Shown here piece after piece: positions 8,954-17,416 of a stretch of 64,000 bases of DNA. How positions within the stretch are numbered: position 1 is the first letter of the stretch; each line of letters begins with the position of its first letter. The stretch spans positions 2,852,001 to 2,916,000 of the forward strand of contig NZ_JACOPE010000001.1 of the NCBI RefSeq assembly GCF_014287355.1. Direction: 5' to 3'. The stretch comes from Ruminococcus hominis (lineage in GTDB: Bacteria; Bacillota; Clostridia; Lachnospirales; Lachnospiraceae). Position numbers and translations under genes: made by a program. Under the pieces are notes generated by a model, which did not search any database, was not told the DNA's origin, and saw only the letters and a program-made list of their open reading frames with translations.

Positions 8954-9110
8954 TAAAAAACTTCCTTCCTGCATTTAAACATGCCTAACTATTGCCTATA
9001 GTTTAATCGTATCATAAGTTCTCTTATTTTTTACAAAAAACACTCTGCTTGCCAAATTTATCTGTTTTTGTTCTAATCATAATATGAAAATTGAATTTTT
9101 TCTATTTCAA

Positions 9111-9282
9111 GTTGAACGTCCGTGAGACTTGGCGCGTGATTCTGGTCAGCGAAGCTGGCATATTCCTATTAGAATCACTGCGCATCCTCGCGGAGCGTTT
9201 ATCTCAGTCGGAGATTGGACTCTCACTGGGACAAATTTTCTATTACTCACCACCTGAAGAGGTGGGAGTCTTCTCGACTGAG
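9111..9282 (-). mobile_element. IS200/IS605-derived mini-element with omega-RNA-like scaffold, no transposase
   Basis: Read on the minus strand it starts after TTTAT (9283-9287, a possible target pentamer) with a hairpin CACCT-GAAG-AGGTG (9251-9264). It ends in a folded block closing with GTTCAAC (9111-9117). The block contains the 8-bp stem GTGATTCT/AGAATCAC (9136-9143, 9171-9178) around a smaller hairpin. A 13-bp inverted repeat (9198-9210, 9275-9287) joins left end and interior. This fits a palindrome-associated IS605 end pair that has lost tnpA and tnpB. It is inserted at the very end of the hsdS half-gene. Confidence 0.55.
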
Positions 9283-9863
9283 ATAAACATATTTTGTAAC
9301 ATAAATTTCTTAATATTTCGCAATTCATCACACTTCTGCTGGTGAAGAGTGATGAGGTTATCGAGGTTAGAAAAATATAAACCAATTTTTTCTTGCTCTG
9401 ATTTATTCGGAATCTTCAAGCAAAGATTTTCCAACACTGTTTGACTGATATTTTTATTTGCACTATTAGTAGCTTGTGCCATAATTTGATTTCGTACGGA
9501 TTCTATTCCAAATAAAAACCTTTTAAAATTATTATCCAATCCATATTCATCTCGAAATCTTATAATAAATCCAGAATATGTTGTATTTTCAAGATTTTGT
9601 AGTACTAAGGCAGCTTCTCCTACACCTTCCAATTTTACCGAAGAGCGTACAAACAATACATCTCCCTTCTGCAAATTATAATCTTTCAGCTGTGAATCAG
9701 ATGCCATTGCCTTCCCTAAATTTGTACCATCAATCACATTATTTCCGAATATATTTTGAAGATTTACAAATGGAAATCCTATTCCCATGGCTTCTTTGGA
9801 AAAGTTCATTCCATTCTTCAATGAACCAAGTTCTCCCAACTTACGCTGTTCCCAAGCATCAGT
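9243..9863 (-). pseudogene. hsdS: Type I restriction specificity subunit, C-terminal half
   Basis: About 205 residues reading TDAWEQRKLGELGSLKNGMN at the N side, then one target-recognition domain and the C-terminal coiled coil (SEQEKIGLYFSNLDNLITLHQ...KKFMLQNMF). That is the second half of a two-domain HsdS; the first half is missing. At the 5' side the reading frame runs straight into a CRISPR repeat. At the 3' side the last codons come from the IS605-derived element (tail SVEKTPTSSGGE). No hsdM or hsdR is nearby, so it is unlikely to work. Confidence 0.85.
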
Positions 9864-9864
9864 A

Positions 9865-11348
9865 ATTTCAACTCACATCCTCACGAAGAGGATGACGCTT
9901 GATCGTAAACAATATCGTTGAGGCTATGACATTTCAACTCACATTCTCGCGAAGAGGATGACCCCTTCAGGATTCCGACACGCTGCTTTTTGTCATTATT
10001 TCAACTCACATCCTCGTGAAGAGGATGACTATGTTCGTGTGTCTACCGGGCATCAGGTCGATATTTCAACTCACATCCTCACGAGGAGGATGACCGCTGA
10101 TTGCCTGCACTTTTGACATTTGCTGTTCTTTTCAACTCACATCCTCACGAGGAGGATGACTGCAACAGGTGGAAAGACATTGATGAGAATATTCGATTTT
10201 CAACTCACATCCTCACGAGGAGGATGACTGCTTCTTCTGCCGCCATGAACCGCGCGGCATTCATTTTTCAACTCACATCCTCACGAGGAGGATGACGCAG
10301 TTATCAATCTCTTTATGCTTTTGTCTAGTTTTTCAACTCACATCCTCACGAGGAGGATGACGAATCGTATTTCTACGTCTTGTTCGTAGTTAGTTTTTCA
10401 ACTCACATCCTCACGAGGAGGATGACCATATCGGTCAATCGTACCTTGTGAACAGTTCTCCTTTTCAACTCACATCCTCACGAGGAGGATGACAGATTCC
10501 ATGCTGACTTTTTCTGAGGGAAATATTTTTTCAACTCACATCCTCACGAGGAGGATGACACAACGACTATATGAAAGTGATTTGACGAATGAGCTTTTCA
10601 ACTCACATCCTCACGAGGAGGATGACGAGGATCGGGAGCAATAGCAGATTGATAATTTCTTTTTTCAACTCACATCCTCACGAGGAGGATGACAGAAGAT
10701 CCGCCGCAGACGGGAACGCTAATTCCTTTTCAACTCACATCCTCACGAGGAGGATGACCGCATGCACTGATCTTCGCTTTTCCATGATCGCTTTTCAACT
10801 CACATCCTCACGAGGAGGATGACGGAAGCGGAAGTGCAGCAGGGTACAGGCTACAACTTTTCAACTCACATCCTCACGAGGAGGACGACCAAGATCGTTG
10901 TGAGAGGAAAGGCAACGAACACTTTTCAACTCACATCCTCACGAGGAGGATGACTATCTGCAGCATGATCTGGATGCTATGAAAGAAGGATTTTCAACTC
11001 ACATCCTCACGAGGAGGATGACAGTAAAGGCAAGAAATATAAAAGCAGGTTCAATTTTTCAACTCACATCCTCACGAGGAGGATGACATTGGCTTTTGCT
11101 ACCTTCATGCTTGCTGGTGTTTTCAACTCACATCCTCACGAGGAGGATGACAGTTAATGCCTTTTTGATCTCATCTTTCATTCCTTTTCAACTCACATCC
11201 TCACGAGGAGGATGACGGACAGATGCAGTTATCAGATTTTATGGAGATGAATTTTCAACTCACATCCTCACGAGGAGGATGACTGTTGGAAACATTTCCA
11301 CTGGTGCCTGCCCATTTTTTCAACTCACATCCTCACGAGGAGGATGAC
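9865..11348 (-). CRISPR. Type I-C CRISPR array, 23 repeats and 22 spacers
   Basis: Repeats are 32 bases, read as GTCATCC...GTTGAAAA on the minus strand; spacers are 32-36 bases. The central part of the repeat is a hairpin (CATCCTC/GAGGATG) as needed for Cas5c processing. Repeats near the leader (11.3 kb) are identical. Those at 9865-10029 carry changes (GAAGAGG for GAGGAGG; ATTCTCGCG), marking the old end. One internal repeat (10858-10889) has a T-to-C change. Orientation is set by the I-C consensus 3' end and by the decay gradient. The array lies upstream of cas3. Confidence 0.97.
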
Positions 11349-11426
11349 AGCAATTTTAAACAAAATCTTTTCATTTAAAATCAAACTTTATATACACTAT
11401 AACATATTATTCGCTATTTTTTATAT
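11349..11426 (-). promoter_or_regulatory. CRISPR leader
   Basis: A very AT-rich 78-base stretch directly beside the youngest repeats. On the minus strand TTGATT and GTTTAA are spaced 17 bases apart just before the first repeat, a possible promoter for pre-crRNA, and TATAGT lies further upstream. New spacers would enter here. Confidence 0.65.
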
Positions 11427-11558
11427 CTATAACTCTATATTATATCCTTTTTCTTCCCAAAAATATTCATATTCTGGTGCGAATGATTCAGCAAATTCCT
11501 GTTCACTTGCCTTTCGCACTCCACGTTTCCCTGTTCCATCACTACAAATCCATTTTCC

Positions 11559-12446
11559 CTAGTGCAATGCCTTTGTTGGGCAATCTTTTGTGCATTCATA
11601 GCAAAGAATGCATTCAGTTCCATTTTTTCGCTTTCGGGATTCCTTATTAACTTCCACGTTCATCGGACAGACGCGCAAGCATTTGTCACAATGAATACAT
11701 TTACTCTCGTCACAATGGACACGTAAAAACGAAAAATAACTCATCGGCTTGAGGAATACCGTAACAGGGCACAGATATTTGCAAAATGCACGATTATCCT
11801 TGAGTACAAATGCCAGTCCGATACCTAAGATATAATAAAGCACATTTCCTACGATGAATAGCCAAAACATAATTTGTTCCAGGTTTGCAATTTTTATCAG
11901 CATCAAACCGGATACCAACGCTAATGACAGTATAAACATCACATAACGAAGAAAACAAAGCTTCTCTTTTCGTGGATTTTGTGGCTGTTTGTAAGGTAGA
12001 AAATCCAGCACCATGACTGTCCAACAGGCATAACCACACCAACCGCGCCCAAAAAACAGTGGACCAAATATTTTCGCCACAGCATAATGAATAGTTGCCG
12101 CTTCAAAAACGCCTAAGAACAGATAGTACCAGAATCCCTCAATCTGCATATTTTCATGGGAAATTACACCGAGATACAACAACATATAGCTTCCCACCGC
12201 CAATTGTATGAAATGCCTGGCATACCGTTTTCCGGCGGTAAATAGTGCTGTTCCCAGCCCAAGGCAGCCTCCTATGTAGCTAAAATTTAATAAATAAAAT
12301 AGATTTTTCTTAACAAGCCACAGTGTAACTGCCACTATCTCAAATAGCAGAAATAGCAAAATTGATGGCACATATTTGCGAAACTTGTTTCTTTTAATTG
12401 GTTCTTTTTGTGCGGGTTTGCTCTGAACTCTTTTATCTTTATTCAT
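11559..12446 (-). CDS. Membrane polyferredoxin, NapH/CcoG-like 4Fe-4S protein
   Basis: 295 residues. A basic N terminus is followed by about six membrane segments. Paired Cys motifs GWCGYACW (near 135) and FCKYLCPV (near 225) lie between them. Two ferredoxin clusters follow at the C terminus (CIHCDKCLRVCP and CILCYECTKDCP). Such proteins pass electrons across the membrane to oxidoreductases. The TAG stop is followed, in the same frame, by 43 protein-like codons to 11427 (GKWICSDGTGKRGVRKASEQ...), so the gene may have lost its tail to a nonsense change. Neighbours suggest a redox role. Confidence 0.8.
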   Translation of the reverse strand: MNKDKRVQSKPAQKEPIKRNKFRKYVPSILLFLLFEIVAVTLWLVKKNLFYLLNFSYIGGCLGLGTALFTAGKRYARHFIQLAVGSYMLLYLGVISHENMQIEGFWYYLFLGVFEAATIHYAVAKIFGPLFFGRGWCGYACWTVMVLDFLPYKQPQNPRKEKLCFLRYVMFILSLALVSGLMLIKIANLEQIMFWLFIVGNVLYYILGIGLAFVLKDNRAFCKYLCPVTVFLKPMSYFSFLRVHCDESKCIHCDKCLRVCPMNVEVNKESRKRKNGTECILCYECTKDCPTKALH

Positions 12447-12532
12447 AGAGGCCTCCTTATCATTTAGCTTTTATTCTTAATTATACGTTCCGTCCCGTGA
12501 TTTCAGCAAGTGAGAAAATAGAAAAGTAACAC

Positions 12533-12580
12533 AAAAGGATGTGCTATGGCAACTCCTCCATTACCTTAACACATCCTTTT
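12533..12580. terminator. Rho-independent terminator after the DUF134 gene
   Basis: AAAAGGATGTG (12533-12543) pairs exactly with CACATCCTTTT (12570-12580). The stem is U-rich at its 3' side in either direction. It separates the DUF134 unit from the polyferredoxin gene. Confidence 0.75.
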
Positions 12581-12602
12581 ATATTATTATTTTCTATTCC
12601 TC

Positions 12603-13376
12603 TTAATGACAGCTGTGACTTCCACATCCATGCTCACCACATGCATGTCCTTCCTCGTGGTTGTGCTCATGATGAGAACACTTTACCTCTGGGTTGTAAT
12701 CAAGTGTTTCATTGATAAGTGCATTTACCGCCTCATCTGCATCCCCTGAAACACCTCCAAAAAGCTTAATTCCTGCTGCTGCCAACGCTGTCTGTGCGCC
12801 GCCGCCGATTCCTCCACAGATTAAAATATCGACATTCAGTGCGTTGAGAACTCCTGCTAATGCACCATGTCCACTTCCATTCGTGTCTACTACTTCTGAA
12901 TGTACTATTTTTCCTTCTTCTACATCATAAATCTTAAATGCTTCTGTGTGTCCGAAATGCTGAAAAATCTGTCCATTCTCATATGTTACTGCTATTCTCA
13001 TCATACCTTCTCCTTTTTCTAATGCATATTTTTGATAGAGCTCCTGTTTGTAGCATCCGCCAAGTCCACAGTTACTATTCTGACCATCACAAATTTTAAA
13101 ATCCCCGCCTTCGATTCTAAGTGGATATCCGCCAATAAGTGCATCTGCAATTTTCTTTCTGGCACTCTCGTAAATTCGCTGAACTGTTGTTCTTGCAATC
13201 TGCATAAATACTGCACACTGTTCCTGGCTATAACCTTCTTTGTCCAAAAGACGGATTGTTTCGTACTCATCTATTGTCAAAATAATGGGTGGAGTTTTTT
13301 TATTATCATCTATCGGAAGAAATTCTAAAACATCCGGAAAATGGCAGACTTTTCTGCATTTTACTGGTCTTGGCAT
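12603..13376 (-). CDS. DUF134 HTH fused to dinitrogenase cofactor-binding (NifX/NifB) domain
   Basis: 257 residues. The N-terminal 100 residues are DUF134 (MPRPVKCRKVCHFPDVLEFL, then a sigma-like HTH YSQEQCAVFMQIARTTVQRI). The second half is the Fe-Mo cofactor-binding fold (MRIAVTYENGQIFQHFGHTE... ICGGIGGGAQTALAAAGI). A Cys/His-rich tail ends HACGEHGCGSHSCH, probably binding metal. Known proteins of this fusion are thought to sense Fe-S or metal status. A palindromic operator lies 50-75 bases upstream. An internal GGAGAAGGT before MMRIAV may give the second domain alone. Confidence 0.85.
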   Translation of the reverse strand: MPRPVKCRKVCHFPDVLEFLPIDDNKKTPPIILTIDEYETIRLLDKEGYSQEQCAVFMQIARTTVQRIYESARKKIADALIGGYPLRIEGGDFKICDGQNSNCGLGGCYKQELYQKYALEKGEGMMRIAVTYENGQIFQHFGHTEAFKIYDVEEGKIVHSEVVDTNGSGHGALAGVLNALNVDILICGGIGGGAQTALAAAGIKLFGGVSGDADEAVNALINETLDYNPEVKCSHHEHNHEEGHACGEHGCGSHSCH

Positions 13377-13422
13377 AAGCTATTCCTTTCTTGCTTTTCT
13401 TATATATTAACTCCATTAAGAG

Positions 13423-13454
13423 CATATGTCAATAATGTTTTTGACATATGTCAA
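13423..13454. promoter_or_regulatory. Palindromic operator upstream of the DUF134 gene
   Basis: TTGACATATGTCAA at 13441-13454 is a perfect 14-bp palindrome. A further half, CATATGTCAA, lies at 13423-13432, so the whole also reads as a 10-bp inverted repeat. It overlaps the stop of the upstream oxidoreductase gene and lies before the DUF134 gene. Binding of the DUF134 HTH itself is a reasonable guess. Confidence 0.5.
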
Positions 13455-15142
13455 TTATCCATACCACATGCATATGCCCTTTCAATCAGTGCACGGTCAT
13501 TAACCACTGCATCATAGAAGCGAAATCCGCCGGAAAAGTTGTATGTTTCATATCCATTTCCCTCCAGAATACGGCTCGCAATATAACTTCGCAGCCCACT
13601 CTGGCATATCAGATATACAGGCTTTTCTTTCTCAACTTCATTGATACGTTCCCTCAGTTCATCTACAGGAATATTTTTAAATCCATTAATATGGCCCCTG
13701 CTAAATTCATCTACTGTTCTCACATCCAGCAACACAGCATTTTTATCTTTAGAAATCTTATCCATATTTTCCAAATGCCATTGTTTTAAGGTCCCTTTTG
13801 CTATATTGTCTATCATGAATCCGGCCATATTTACAGGATCCTTGGCAGAGGAATAAGGAGGTGCATATGCGAGATCCAAATCTTTCAGCTGGGTTGCCTT
13901 CAGCCCTGCATGGATTGCTGTTGCCAGCACATCGATACGTTTATCAACTCCTTCATATCCAATAATCTGGGCACCAAGCAAACGATAAGTCTCTTTTTCA
14001 AAAACTACTTTCATGGTCATCACTTTTCCACCAGGATAATAACCGGCATGACTCATAGGAGAAAGAATTACTGTATCTACCTCTAATCCTGACTTTTTAG
14101 CATTGGTTTCATTTATACCTGTAGTGGCTGCTGTCATATCAAACACTTTGATAACGGAGCTTCCCTGACTGCCTAAATAATGGCTATCACCACCACAAAT
14201 ATTATCCGCAATAATCCTTCCCTGTTTATTGGCAGGTCCTGCTAAAGAGATTAACGCATCATTGCCAGTAACATAATGTTTTACCTGAACTGCATCACCT
14301 GCAGCATAAATGTCTGGTACAGAAGTTTCCATTCTGTCATTCACTACAATACTTTCCTTGATGCCAAGTTCCAGACCAGCTTCTTTTGCTAATGTTGTAT
14401 CTGGTGTAACGCCGATTGCCAGTACTACCATATCAGCATGAAGGGATGGATTATCTTTCAATAGGACCTCCACTCCATTGTTTTTTTCTTTAAATCCTTC
14501 CACTGTATAGCCCAGTACCAGTTTTATCCCATGCTTTCTCATTTCATTATGAATCATGGATGCCATATCTGGATCAAAAGGATTCATCAGCTGCTTAGGT
14601 CGTTGAACAATTGTAACATCCATGCCAAGCTCCCTTAAATTTTCTGCCAGTTCCAGACCAATAAAGCCACCACCTGCCAATACAACTGATTTTGGATGAT
14701 TCTTATTTATATATTTCTTTATCCGAAAAGTATCTTCTACTGTACGAAGTGTAAAAAGTTTATCAATGCCTACTCCAGGGAGTCTCGGCTGTGTTGGTTT
14801 TGCACCTGGAGAAAGGATAAGTTTATCGTAATTTTCTTCAAATATTTCACCGTTTTCTAAATTCTTCACTGAAACAGTTTTACGTTCCGGATGTATGGAG
14901 ATAACTTCATGATGAATTTTCATATTAATACGGAAGCGTTTTAAAAAACTCTCGGGTGTCTGTAGTGTAAGTTCTTCCGGATCTGTGATCACATCTCCAA
15001 TATAATATGGAAGTCCACAATTCGCATAGGATATATATCCAGATTTTTCAAATACCGTTATTTCTGCATATTCATCCAGTCTGCGTATTCTTGCTGCAGC
15101 TGTAGCTCCTCCGGCTACACCACCTACGATTATTACCTTCAT
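13451..15142 (-). CDS. cdr: CoA-disulfide reductase with C-terminal rhodanese domain
   Basis: About 563 residues from MKVIIVGGVAGGATAAARI, an FAD-binding GxGxxG-type start. The redox cysteine is in SYANCGLPYYIG (near 43). An NAD-binding motif follows (VVLAGGGFIGLELAENL), then the second FAD motif (PDIYAAGDAVQV) and a rhodanese domain with active loop CQSGLRS. Family members reduce CoA disulfides or persulfides using NAD(P)H. The start with AGGAAAGGTGG upstream is preferred over an ATG seven codons earlier. It follows trxA directly in one operon. Confidence 0.9.
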   Translation of the reverse strand: MKVIIVGGVAGGATAAARIRRLDEYAEITVFEKSGYISYANCGLPYYIGDVITDPEELTLQTPESFLKRFRINMKIHHEVISIHPERKTVSVKNLENGEIFEENYDKLILSPGAKPTQPRLPGVGIDKLFTLRTVEDTFRIKKYINKNHPKSVVLAGGGFIGLELAENLRELGMDVTIVQRPKQLMNPFDPDMASMIHNEMRKHGIKLVLGYTVEGFKEKNNGVEVLLKDNPSLHADMVVLAIGVTPDTTLAKEAGLELGIKESIVVNDRMETSVPDIYAAGDAVQVKHYVTGNDALISLAGPANKQGRIIADNICGGDSHYLGSQGSSVIKVFDMTAATTGINETNAKKSGLEVDTVILSPMSHAGYYPGGKVMTMKVVFEKETYRLLGAQIIGYEGVDKRIDVLATAIHAGLKATQLKDLDLAYAPPYSSAKDPVNMAGFMIDNIAKGTLKQWHLENMDKISKDKNAVLLDVRTVDEFSRGHINGFKNIPVDELRERINEVEKEKPVYLICQSGLRSYIASRILEGNGYETYNFSGGFRFYDAVVNDRALIERAYACGMDN

Positions 15143-15162
15143 CTTTTTTCCACCTTTCCTCA

Positions 15163-15468
15163 TTAAAGCATTTCTAAAATTGCATTCTTAGGTCTTACCC
15201 CGGAAACCTGCTGAATAATCTTCCCATTTTTTATGACAACTAAAGTCGGAATACTCATAATACCGAACTTATTTGCTAGTTCAGACTGCTCATCTATATT
15301 GATTTTTCCAACTTTGATATCTGCACGTTCACTCGCAATCTCCTCTACGACAGGAGCCAACATACGGCAAGGTGCACACCAAGGAGCCCAAAAATCCAAA
15401 AGAACAGGTTTCTCGGAATTCATTATTTCATTCTGAAAATTATTTTTATTGATATTAATAGCAGACAT
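15163..15468 (-). CDS. trxA: Thioredoxin
   Basis: 101 residues with the thioredoxin fold signature PVLLDFWAPWCAPCRMLAPVV. The redox site is WCAPC rather than WCGPC, a variant seen in many Clostridia. The cis-Pro loop is SIPTLVVIKNG. Strong AAGGAGGAC ribosome site. It heads the operon with the CoA-disulfide reductase, fitting a thiol/persulfide redox pathway. Confidence 0.93.
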   Translation of the reverse strand: MSAININKNNFQNEIMNSEKPVLLDFWAPWCAPCRMLAPVVEEIASERADIKVGKINIDEQSELANKFGIMSIPTLVVIKNGKIIQQVSGVRPKNAILEML

Positions 15469-15614
15469 TTTACAGTCCTCCTTGTTTTTTTCTTTTATGG
15501 CTTTATTATAATCTGAACTTCATTTATTTTCTGTGATATCATCACATTATTATGATGATTAATTTTTTTAAATTTATTATTAAACAAAATAGATGAATGA
15601 TGTATCTTATAAAG

Positions 15615-15650
15615 AATGGCTGTCTTTTCTCCAATGAGAAGACAGCCATT
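15615..15650. terminator. Strong hairpin, likely terminator
   Basis: AATGGCTGTCTT (15615-15626) pairs with AAGACAGCCATT (15639-15650); the stem extends inward by further pairs. T-rich sequence follows on the minus strand. It lies between the Sir2 fragment and the trxA operon. Confidence 0.6.
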
Positions 15651-15688
15651 TCTCATATATTCTTTAATACAAATCTCCTGTCCATCCT

Positions 15689-15940
15689 TCAAAATTTCCA
15701 CTGCTGTTCCGGTTTTGAGTAAATGTAATAGAACCCTTGAAAAAGACTTTGAATTCCATAGGCTTCCTCAAAATCATGGAAGTTTTTTTGAAATACGGTG
15801 TTATGATGATAGTGGTTATAACCTGCCGCACTGGACAACCCGGATCCTGCTCCTACAAGCACCGCATCCACGTTCCGAATCAATTCTGCTGTGGAAACCC
15901 GCAAGTCAGAATCAATGACGTCATTCAGCTTATAGGACAT
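15689..15940 (-). pseudogene. Sir2-family deacylase, N-terminal fragment
   Basis: 83 residues with the NAD-binding start of bacterial macrodomain-linked Sir2 proteins: NVDAVLVGAGSGLSSAAGYN, then a segment like FEEAYGIQSLFQGFYYIYS. The usual protein is about 270-300 residues, so more than two thirds, including the catalytic His, is gone. After its stop another frame reads LKTGTAVEILKDGQEICIKE, which looks coding but is not identified. Confidence 0.65.
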
Positions 15941-15986
15941 GATTTTAGAAATTTTTTTAAATTATTTTTTGAAGTGTAAAAAGACA

Positions 15987-16015
15987 TAAAAAAGATGCCA
16001 GGATTTCTCCTGACA
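15987..16015 (-). terminator. Terminator of the small membrane protein gene
   Basis: On the minus strand TGTCAGGA-GAAA-TCCTGGCA (16015-15996) forms an 8-bp stem with a GAAA tetraloop, followed by C and six Ts. A second, GC-rich hairpin (GTGCCC/GGGCAC) lies at about 16029-16061 and may be part of the same 3' UTR. Confidence 0.7.
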
Positions 16016-16064
16016 CCATAGTGACTGTGCCAACTTCGTGCCCAGTGGGCACAAGGTTGGTTCA

Positions 16065-16271
16065 TTATTCATTTTCTGCATTCGCCAATTTTTTCTTGGT
16101 TTTCTTTTTCCCAGAAAGCATTTTATGTCCTGAATAAATAGCCATAACCATGCAAATCAAAGAACTAACCGCAAAATATTTATGACTTGATTTTGCTCCT
16201 TTGTGGCCGGTATAAAAAGTGCCAAACATTGTGAGTAATGCTCCAAGTGACCAATATTTATGTGCTTTCAT
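16065..16271 (-). CDS. Small membrane protein, DUF6219-like
   Basis: 68 residues with two hydrophobic segments (YWSLGALLTMFGTFYTGHKG; KYFAVSSLICMVMAIYSGHK) and a Lys-rich tail. The two halves look like a duplicated HKYxxxGxLxxMxxxxYTGHK unit. It resembles a small uncharacterised family in gut Clostridia. No function known. Own terminator downstream. Confidence 0.6.
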   Translation of the reverse strand: MKAHKYWSLGALLTMFGTFYTGHKGAKSSHKYFAVSSLICMVMAIYSGHKMLSGKKKTKKKLANAENE

Positions 16272-16384
16272 TCTACCACCTCTCCCTTTGTGTTAATTTT
16301 AATATGTAACTTTTGATGAAATATACTTTACAAAGCTTTTATTTATTTCGTTTTTAAGTTCGTCTTTATTCTCGTATGTTCTCA

Positions 16385-16515
16385 ATATTCTATATCGTCC
16401 TTCAACTTCCCAAGATCAAATTGTTCTATAAGAAACGCCCACCATAGCACCCAGCTTTTGTTGAGTCATTTTTCTCTTTTCGCAACTCTCTAATTTTATC
16501 CCCAAATGTTGTCAT
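16385..16515 (-). pseudogene. XRE-type HTH regulator, broken N-terminal fragment
   Basis: The start MTTFGDKIRELRKEK is XRE-like. One frame later the sequence reads MTQQKLGAMVGVSYRTI, then TGA, then SWEVEGRY, the rest of a normal HTH_3 domain. A frameshift and a nonsense codon therefore break it, and no C-terminal part is found. The 300-base gap at 16272-16572 holds only this remnant. Confidence 0.6.
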
Positions 16516-16572
16516 AAGTATACATCTTTCTCCTATGAGTTTTGTACGTGCTTTTCCATCTAATCTGTTTTA

Positions 16573-16983
16573 TTACTCTACCCTATCACACTTGCACCAA
16601 ATGGCATGAAAGAAAGTCTTGCCATTTAAAAAAACTGCTTCCTGTACCATCATGAGCATTTTTTCAAAAGACTGTGCAAACCTTACATCATCTTCTTCTG
16701 TTCGTTTTTTCGGTCCCTTGATATGATTCTTATGGGAACTTCTTCTGGCTTTTTTATTCAAATGACGTTCCATGAGCATCTGATCAATATTGTTATTCGT
16801 GTACCATTTACCCGATTGATGAATGGCATCTGCTCCTGCCCCTACTACAATCACTTCGCTATAATTAGAATACAAAATATGATTCGTATCACACAGCAAT
16901 GTAGTTGGAATATTATATTTCTCTGCTATTGTCTCGATAATACCTACTACCGGACATGCATCTGCATCTACAAATATCTGCAC
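16573..16983 (-). pseudogene. YaiI/YqxD-family (UPF0178) protein with internal deletion
   Basis: The N terminus IFVDADACPVVGIIETIAEK and the C-terminal half IHQSGKWYTNNNIDQMLMER...KNHIKGPKKRT are family-typical. Between VVVGAGADA and IHQSGKWY about 35 residues normally present (the Asp-containing TQDYGVA block) are missing, in frame. The best start is a GTG whose first bases overlap the stop of the DUF4186 gene (TAGTG). It could be expressed but has lost core residues. Confidence 0.7.
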
Positions 16984-17412
16984 TAGTGCCTCTCCATTTC
17001 TTTTTGAATCCATGTCATAATTACATCTACAAGATATTCCTGCTACACTTGGCTTAGTTCTTTTCCCGGTTGCATTTTATGCCACTTCCGAATGCACTCT
17101 CTGCAACATGTTGCAGTTGCATGCTGGGCAATAAATACCGGATGCCCACGCATTGGAGTCTGCTTGCCATCATTTGCTATATACGCCGGAGCTTCTCTTT
17201 TTGAGATAAAATCCTCTACATGTTGTCTGATTCTCTCCATGTCTCGCCTCTCGGCTCGGTCGTTGCTCCTGCTACGCAGGGTCGTCCACTGGACGACCGC
17301 AACCTTTTTCGTTTATGTAATCAATATCTTTCTGCTTTAGATGGAAACTGCTTCGGAACTTGGAATTATCTAGTCGTTCAAATAATTGCTTATACCTTTC
17401 ATCCTTCGTCAT
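16983..17412 (-). pseudogene. DUF4186 gene, interrupted by a palindromic insert and an amber codon
   Basis: N part: MTKDERYKQLFERLDNSKFRS...INEKG. Then a 61-bp palindromic insert (17241-17301). Then MERIRQHVEDFISK...DGKQTPMRGHPVFIAQHATATCC. An in-frame TAG follows ELSQV. The expected C terminus resumes at once (QEYLVDVIMTWIQKEMERH). Without these two lesions it would be a normal DUF4186 protein of about 120 residues. It starts 8 bases after the PAS gene stop. Confidence 0.75.
17241..17301. mobile_element. 61-bp triple-hairpin mini-element
   Basis: It splits DUF4186 between codons for INEKG and MERIRQH. It contains GGTCGTCC-ACT-GGACGACC (17280-17298) and CCTGC-TAC-GCAGG (17268-17280), closed by GTTGC (17262-17266) with GCAAC (17299-17303). 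A further GCC-TCTC-GGC lies near 17247-17256. It is far more GC-rich than its surroundings. It resembles REP/MITE-type palindromic elements; the family is not identified. Confidence 0.6.
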
Positions 17413-17416
17413 ATCA

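Noticed and set aside
10101..10822. Repetitive open frames on the plus strand inside the array (FSTHILTRRMT-type repeats)
   Set aside because: They are translations of the CRISPR repeat; composition follows the 66-base period and no ribosome site is present.
15495..15701. A separate 68-codon gene after the Sir2 fragment
   Set aside because: The frame spans a strong terminator hairpin and has no ribosome site; it is more likely debris.
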